From the NCBI GenBank assembly GCA_002729755.1, contig PBYT01000004.1, forward strand, positions 41,051 through 50,560: a DNA stretch of 9,510 nt, given 5' to 3'. This DNA is from Flavobacteriaceae bacterium. GTDB taxonomy: Bacteria; Bacteroidota; Bacteroidia; Flavobacteriales; Flavobacteriaceae. The notes beneath the pieces are model-generated. The model had not been told where the DNA came from. It ran no database searches and saw only the letters and a list, made by a program, of their open reading frames with translations. Below, one piece after another: positions 6,006-9,510 of the stretch (positions are counted from its first letter, which is position 1; every line of letters begins with the position of its first letter). Position numbers and translations under genes: made by a program.

Positions 6006-7385
6006 TCATAATATTCTACCAGGGTTCAATATATTTTTTGGATCTATTGATTTCTTCAATAATTTCATTAACTCAATCTCCTCTTTATTTCTGGTGCATT
6101 TAAGATATTCCTTCTTGTCAAGTCCAATTCCATGTTCTGCAGAAATAGATCCATTTACTGATTCTATATTTGAGTATATAATTTTATTTACTTCTTTAGT
6201 TATTGAATCTTCACCAGAGTCCTTACCAATAATAAAATGAATATTACCATCTGCCACGTGACCAAATGGAAAAATAGTTTTAACATCTTCATTTTTTTTA
6301 AGTTCAGTAGTTATTTTATCTATGACAACTCCAATTGATGAAGTTGGTATGCTTATATCAAAATGTTGATCATGTTTTCTCTCATCAGCTAGAACAGAAA
6401 CATCTTCTCTTATTCCCCATATATTTCTTTGTTCTTTATCATTCTTACCGATTACAGCATCTTCAATATATCCCTTTTCTAAAGAGTCACTTATTATATC
6501 TTCTAATTTACTATAATCATTCTCATAATCAGAACCTGTACTCTCAATAAAAACATAATACTTATGTGTATCAGGTAGGTATTTATTATAATTCGTTTTT
6601 TCACTTACCATAGTTTTGTAAGTTTCATTCCATAATAATTCAAAACCAGATAAATTGCCTGCTAAATTCTTTTCTAAATGTTTTAATAACCTAAGAACAT
6701 TATCATAACTATTTAATCCTGATAGTGCTGTTAATCTAGATGATGGAAGTTCATAAAGTCTCAATACAACTTTAGTTACAATACCTAATGTTCCCTCACT
6801 ACCAATAAAAATCTGTTTAAGATCATATCCTGAATTATCTTTTATAAGTTTTTTAAGTGAACTAATTACTTTTCCATTTGGTAATACTGCTTCAGTACCT
6901 AGGACAAGATTTCTTGTCATGCCATACTTAAAAACCCTTAACCCTCCAGCATTAGTTGATACAGCACCTCCAATTTGAGCTGATCCTCTCGCACCAAAAT
7001 TTAAAGGAAGTAAGAGATCGTTTTCTTCACAGGCATTTATTAAATCTCCTAAAATCACTCCTGATTCACATGTTAAGGTTTTACTTTCTTTATCAATTTC
7101 AATTATTTTATCCATTTTTTCTAAAGAAATAACAACCTGTGAATTATTACTTTTTGTAGCTCCAACAAGATTTGTTAAGCCACCATGAATGACTACTTCT
7201 TGATCATTTTCATAACATATTTTCATAATTTCAGATACATGCTTTGTGTTTCTAGGAAGAAGAACACAAATTGATTCTAATGAAATATCAGTTTTCCAAA
7301 TATGGTAAAATCTTGATTTTAAGTCATTTCCTTTGATAATCGATGTATCATCAATAACATTTCTGAATTTTTTAATTATATCCAT
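6006..7385 (-). CDS. FAD-linked D-2-hydroxyacid dehydrogenase, D-2-hydroxyglutarate dehydrogenase-like
   Basis: This 459-residue flavoenzyme belongs to the GlcD/D2HGDH (FAD_binding_4 plus FAD-oxidase_C) family and oxidises a D-2-hydroxy acid to the 2-oxo acid. The FAD-binding PCMH domain covers about 35-215: HGGLTNLVG at 67-75, [18 protein letters not shown] at 131-148, [18 protein letters not shown] at 154-171, and [20 protein letters not shown] at 186-205. The C-terminal substrate domain has [11 protein letters not shown] (374-384) and [13 protein letters not shown] (413-425). His376, His383 and Glu417 match the metal ligands of human D2HGDH, and His418 matches the catalytic-site histidine. 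Remembered alignment blocks resemble D2HGDH more than the glycolate oxidase GlcD subunit, but D-lactate or another substrate cannot be excluded. No Fe-S domain is fused. It is the first gene of the leftward operon, starting at ATG 7385, and may be transcribed from the intergenic region to its right. Confidence 0.88.
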   Translation of the reverse strand: MDIIKKFRNVIDDTSIIKGNDLKSRFYHIWKTDISLESICVLLPRNTKHVSEIMKICYENDQEVVIHGGLTNLVGATKSNNSQVVISLEKMDKIIEIDKESKTLTCESGVILGDLINACEENDLLLPLNFGARGSAQIGGAVSTNAGGLRVFKYGMTRNLVLGTEAVLPNGKVISSLKKLIKDNSGYDLKQIFIGSEGTLGIVTKVVLRLYELPSSRLTALSGLNSYDNVLRLLKHLEKNLAGNLSGFELLWNETYKTMVSEKTNYNKYLPDTHKYYVFIESTGSDYENDYSKLEDIISDSLEKGYIEDAVIGKNDKEQRNIWGIREDVSVLADERKHDQHFDISIPTSSIGVVIDKITTELKKNEDVKTIFPFGHVADGNIHFIIGKDSGEDSITKEVNKIIYSNIESVNGSISAEHGIGLDKKEYLKCTRNKEEIELMKLLKKSIDPKNILNPGRIL

Positions 7386-7466
7386 TCTAGTTTAACAAAA
7401 AATTAATTAAATATATTAAAAATGAATTTTTAAATTTGCAATGTTAAACTTTTATTTTAAAACATA
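7386..7466. promoter_or_regulatory. Divergent intergenic region carrying both promoters
   Basis: These 81 bases lie between the 5' ends of the leftward operon and the rightward lipoprotein gene and are very AT-rich, so both promoters are expected here. An exact inverted repeat, AGTTTAAC (7389-7396) and GTTAAACT (7443-7450), sits near each gene start with 46 bases between the arms. In sequence this AT-rich, an 8-bp match is not statistically remarkable. No clear promoter was found for the leftward direction; TAATTTTTTG on the - strand is only a near match to the -7 consensus. Confidence 0.55.
7431..7438 (+). promoter_or_regulatory. Candidate -7 box (TAAATTTG) for the TlpA-like gene
   Basis: TAAATTTG matches the Bacteroidota -7 consensus TAnnTTTG exactly. 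It lies in a short intergenic region, 28 bases before the ATG at 7467, and would give a leader of about 25 nt. No TTG sits at the expected -33 distance, so the upstream element is degenerate or absent. Confidence 0.4.
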
Positions 7467-8573
7467 ATGAGAATCAAATTGATAATAATTTCTTTAATAA
7501 TTATCTCTTGTAAATCAGGGAATGACTTTACAATTGATGGAACTATTGATGCAGATGATGGATCAAAAGTATATATACTTCAGGCTGATCAAAACAATCA
7601 ACCATTTATAAAGGATTCTGCTGTAATTAAAAATTCTAAGTTTGAGTTTAGTGGACAAGCAGCTACACCAGAAATAAGCTATTTTCAAATTGAAGGTGTA
7701 AACGGATATGTGTTATCAATAATAGAAGCAGGAAAGATTAATGCAGAAATTTATAAGGATAGCGTAACAACATCTTTAGTAACAGGTACAAAGTCTAATA
7801 ATGACTTTAACAAATACAGAGATGAGACTAAATCTTTAGTTGAAAATATTAATAAAATTGCCTATGATCAACAACAGGCAATATTTAATAATAATATTGA
7901 GTTAGCATCAAAATTAAGGAAGGATATTAGTAGAAATGAACAAGAAATAATGCTTTATGAGTGGGATTTTATAATTAATAATGAAGACTCCTATATGTCT
8001 GCTCTTTTGTTAGAGGTTTTTATGGTTGAGAATAAAGTTAATAAAGACAGTATTATAGAAGTCTATAATACGTTTAGTAATAGAATCAAAATAAGTAATG
8101 TAGGTAAAAATATTGCTGATCTATTAAGGCAATATGAAGATCCAATTAACATTGGAGAATTAGCGCCAGATTTTACTGCTCCTTCTGTAGATGGAGGAAA
8201 CATCACTTTAAGTGAAAATTTAGGTAAAGTTACTTTGATTGATTTTTGGGCAGCATGGTGCAGACCATGTAGAATAGAAAATCCAAATCTTGTTAGATTA
8301 TATAAAAAATACAATTCTTCTGGACTTCAAATAATTGGCGTTTCATTAGATAGAACCAAAGAGCAATGGGAAAAGGCAATTTCAGATGATAATCTTCCAT
8401 GGATACATGTCTCAAATCTTAACTTTTGGAATGATCCTATAGCACGACAATATAGTATTAGAGCAATACCTCAATCTTTTTTATTAGACGAGAATGGATA
8501 TGTTATAGCAAAAAATTTAAGAGGTCTAAATCTTGAAGAAAAAGTTGAATTAGCTCTATCTATAAAAAAATAA
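7467..8573 (+). CDS. TlpA-like thioredoxin-fold lipoprotein with N-terminal DUF4369-like region
   Basis: This 368-residue protein is predicted to be an envelope lipoprotein with thiol-disulfide oxidoreductase activity. Residues 1-15 form a short lipoprotein signal (MRIKLIIISLIIISC) whose lipobox IISC predicts lipidation at Cys15. Residues ~20-105 resemble the beta-rich DUF4369 domain common in Bacteroidota thioredoxin lipoproteins. A charged helical linker follows (~110-220). The C-terminal AhpC/TSA-Redoxin-type domain starts at APDFTAPSVDGG (233-244) and contains DFWAAWCRPCRIENP (259-273) with redox Cys265 and Cys268, and the cis-proline region RAIPQSFLLD (332-341) with Pro335. Such proteins often reduce disulfides in periplasmic or outer-membrane proteins; the partner is unknown. 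The ATG at 7467 gives a complete signal peptide. The gene is followed in the same frame, after TAA and one codon, by the acyltransferase gene, so the two are probably co-transcribed. Confidence 0.9.
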   Translation: MRIKLIIISLIIISCKSGNDFTIDGTIDADDGSKVYILQADQNNQPFIKDSAVIKNSKFEFSGQAATPEISYFQIEGVNGYVLSIIEAGKINAEIYKDSVTTSLVTGTKSNNDFNKYRDETKSLVENINKIAYDQQQAIFNNNIELASKLRKDISRNEQEIMLYEWDFIINNEDSYMSALLLEVFMVENKVNKDSIIEVYNTFSNRIKISNVGKNIADLLRQYEDPINIGELAPDFTAPSVDGGNITLSENLGKVTLIDFWAAWCRPCRIENPNLVRLYKKYNSSGLQIIGVSLDRTKEQWEKAISDDNLPWIHVSNLNFWNDPIARQYSIRAIPQSFLLDENGYVIAKNLRGLNLEEKVELALSIKK

Positions 8574-8576
8574 GAA

Positions 8577-9461
8577 TTGCATTTAATAACTTTTTTAATT
8601 TTTTATCCCATATTTAGAATTATATCTATTCTGCCTTTTAGATTAATATATATACTATCTGATTTTGTATATATTATAATATATAAGCTATTAAAATATA
8701 GAGTTAAACTAGTCAGGAATAATTTAGAATTAGCCTTTCCTGAATACTCATCAACTAAAAGATTGACTATAGAGTCAGATTTTTACAGACATTTCTGTGA
8801 TATTATGCTAGAATCAATTAAATCAATGGGGATGACTAAAAAGCAGATTCTGGAAAGATATGAGTTTAAAAATCAAAGTATTGTTTATGATTTATTGAAG
8901 AAAAATAAAAGTATAGTTCTTTTAATGGGTCATTATTCAAATTTTGAATGGACTATGTCAGTTGGTCATTACTTAGACAATATCAAAGGTGTTGGTATCT
9001 ATACGCCAATAACTAATAAATATTTCGAAAAGTTAATGCAAAAAGTTAGAAAAAGACATAAAGGATACCTTCTCTCTAGGTATAAGGTTCATGATTATAT
9101 GAAATCAGAAGAAGAAAAAAATAATGTAAATATATATGGATTTGCTACAGATCAATCTCCAAGACCTACAGAGAAAACATATTGGAGGAAATTCCTTAAT
9201 GTTAACGTTCCTTTTTTCACTGGTGGAGAAAGAATAGCAAATAAATATAAATATTCGATAGTTTTTGGATTAGCTAAAAGAGTTAAAAGAGGGTACTATA
9301 CATTTAATATATTTGGAACTACAAAAAAAACTGATCATCCATACGACATTACAAATCAATTTGTAGAATTTATTGAAAAGCAAATTCGAGAACATCCTTC
9401 AGAATATTTATGGACACATAATAGATTTAAGTATAAAGACCTCTATGGAAAATTTAATTAA
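8577..9461 (+). CDS. Lipid A biosynthesis lauroyl/myristoyl acyltransferase family (LpxL/HtrB-like)
   Basis: This 294-residue inner-membrane protein belongs to the LpxL/LpxM (HtrB/MsbB) family, which adds secondary acyl chains to lipid A precursors on the cytoplasmic face. What is seen: a hydrophobic N-terminal anchor (residues 2-40); VRNNLELAFPE (46-56), the usual R-x-N-L-x-x-A-F-P element; the catalytic HX4E motif as GHYSNFE (118-124) with His119 and Glu124; DQSPRP (192-197); WRKFLNVNVPFFTGGERIA (203-221); and EYLWTHNRFK (276-285). Length is normal. The start is unusual: the frame is closed by the preceding gene's TAA at 8571-8573, only GAA and TTG follow, and the first in-frame ATG would delete the anchor. 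TTG at 8577 is therefore the only ordinary start codon. No strong Shine-Dalgarno sequence is present, only A-rich sequence. The 3' end probably overlaps a convergent gene. Confidence 0.93.
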   Translation: MHLITFLIFYPIFRIISILPFRLIYILSDFVYIIIYKLLKYRVKLVRNNLELAFPEYSSTKRLTIESDFYRHFCDIMLESIKSMGMTKKQILERYEFKNQSIVYDLLKKNKSIVLLMGHYSNFEWTMSVGHYLDNIKGVGIYTPITNKYFEKLMQKVRKRHKGYLLSRYKVHDYMKSEEEKNNVNIYGFATDQSPRPTEKTYWRKFLNVNVPFFTGGERIANKYKYSIVFGLAKRVKRGYYTFNIFGTTKKTDHPYDITNQFVEFIEKQIREHPSEYLWTHNRFKYKDLYGKFN

Positions 9462-9510
9462 ATGTTTTTACTAAATCGTAAAACTGATTTGCTAATTCAT
9501 CAGCTTCTTC
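9454..9510 (-). CDS. C-terminal fragment of a convergent gene (partial, unidentified)
   Basis: Reading leftward from the window edge, 18 codons without a stop give EEADELANQFYDLVKTFN and end at TAA (9456-9454). The peptide looks like an amphipathic C-terminal helix and uses the codons favoured by neighbouring genes (GAA, GCT, GAT, TTA, GCA, AAT). If real, it overlaps the end of the acyltransferase gene by 8 bp. The competing + strand reading, starting with ATG at 9462, gives MFLLNRKTDLLIHQLL and looks less protein-like. Too little is present to name a family. Confidence 0.45.
   Translation of the reverse strand, partial: EEADELANQFYDLVKTFN

Larger units (their letters stand above)
544..7385 (-). 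other. Probable six-gene leftward operon
   Basis: Six same-strand genes run from 7385 to 544 with junctions of 28 bp, 2 bp, a 17-bp overlap, a 4-bp overlap and 2 bp. Order: D-2-hydroxyacid dehydrogenase, aroC, acidic amino acid symporter, ung, E1 alpha/beta fusion, DUF1569. The spacing leaves little room for internal promoters or terminators and strongly suggests co-transcription from the 7386-7466 region. No hairpin with a T-tract is visible at the downstream end. Contents span unrelated pathways, so this may be a growth-linked housekeeping operon and not a single pathway. Confidence 0.7.

Noticed and set aside
5983..6240. 85-codon open frame on the + strand
   Set aside because: It is mostly antisense to the C-terminal substrate domain of the D-2-hydroxyacid dehydrogenase, with no start signal or motif.
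1..9510. Mobile elements, CRISPR arrays, tRNA or rRNA genes, toxin-antitoxin or defence genes
   Set aside because: I saw no direct-repeat arrays, transposase motifs, cloverleaf-like GC-rich segments or defence-family motifs, and nearly all bases are accounted for by ordinary genes.

Overview
The window is AT-rich (roughly 30% G+C by eye) and densely coded. It looks like a chromosomal housekeeping segment from a member of the Bacteroidota, most likely a free-living, probably marine flavobacterium-like organism. Supporting signs are the fused alpha/beta E1 dehydrogenase, a DUF1569 protein, a DUF4369-like plus TlpA-like lipoprotein, the near absence of Shine-Dalgarno sequences, and TAnnTTTG-type promoter boxes. 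This assignment is an inference from gene content and composition, not from a marker gene.

Layout. (1) At 96-536 on the + strand, a YbjQ/UPF0145 protein is followed with no gap by a 41-residue single-span membrane protein. (2) From 7385 down to 544 on the - strand, six genes form one probable operon, in transcription order: a D-2-hydroxyglutarate-dehydrogenase-like flavoprotein, chorismate synthase (aroC), a glutamate/aspartate-type cation symporter, uracil-DNA glycosylase (ung), a fused 2-oxoacid dehydrogenase E1, and a DUF1569 (DinB-like fold) protein. Junctions are 28 bp, 2 bp, a 17-bp overlap, a 4-bp ATGA overlap and 2 bp. (3) An 81-bp divergent intergenic region (7386-7466) separates this operon from the right-hand pair. 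(4) At 7467-9461 on the + strand, a TlpA-like thioredoxin lipoprotein is followed, after one stop codon and one sense codon, by an LpxL/HtrB-type lipid A acyltransferase whose start must be TTG or another non-ATG codon. (5) The right edge holds what is probably the C-terminal tail of a convergent - strand gene.

How the genes relate. The operon mixes aromatic amino acid biosynthesis, DNA repair, acidic amino acid uptake and 2-oxo/2-hydroxy acid metabolism. Three members touch 2-oxo acid and glutamate metabolism, but a shared pathway is only a hypothesis. The right-hand pair acts at the cell envelope.

I found no RNA genes, mobile elements, CRISPR arrays, phage genes or defence genes, and nothing that looks like a new multi-gene system. 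The points most worth a second look are the tiny membrane protein after ybjQ, the same-frame stop/TTG junction between the two envelope genes, the overlapped translation signals around ung, and the tail of an unseen gene at the right edge. Corrected starts (ATG instead of upstream TTG) are proposed for the YbjQ protein, the E1 fusion and aroC.
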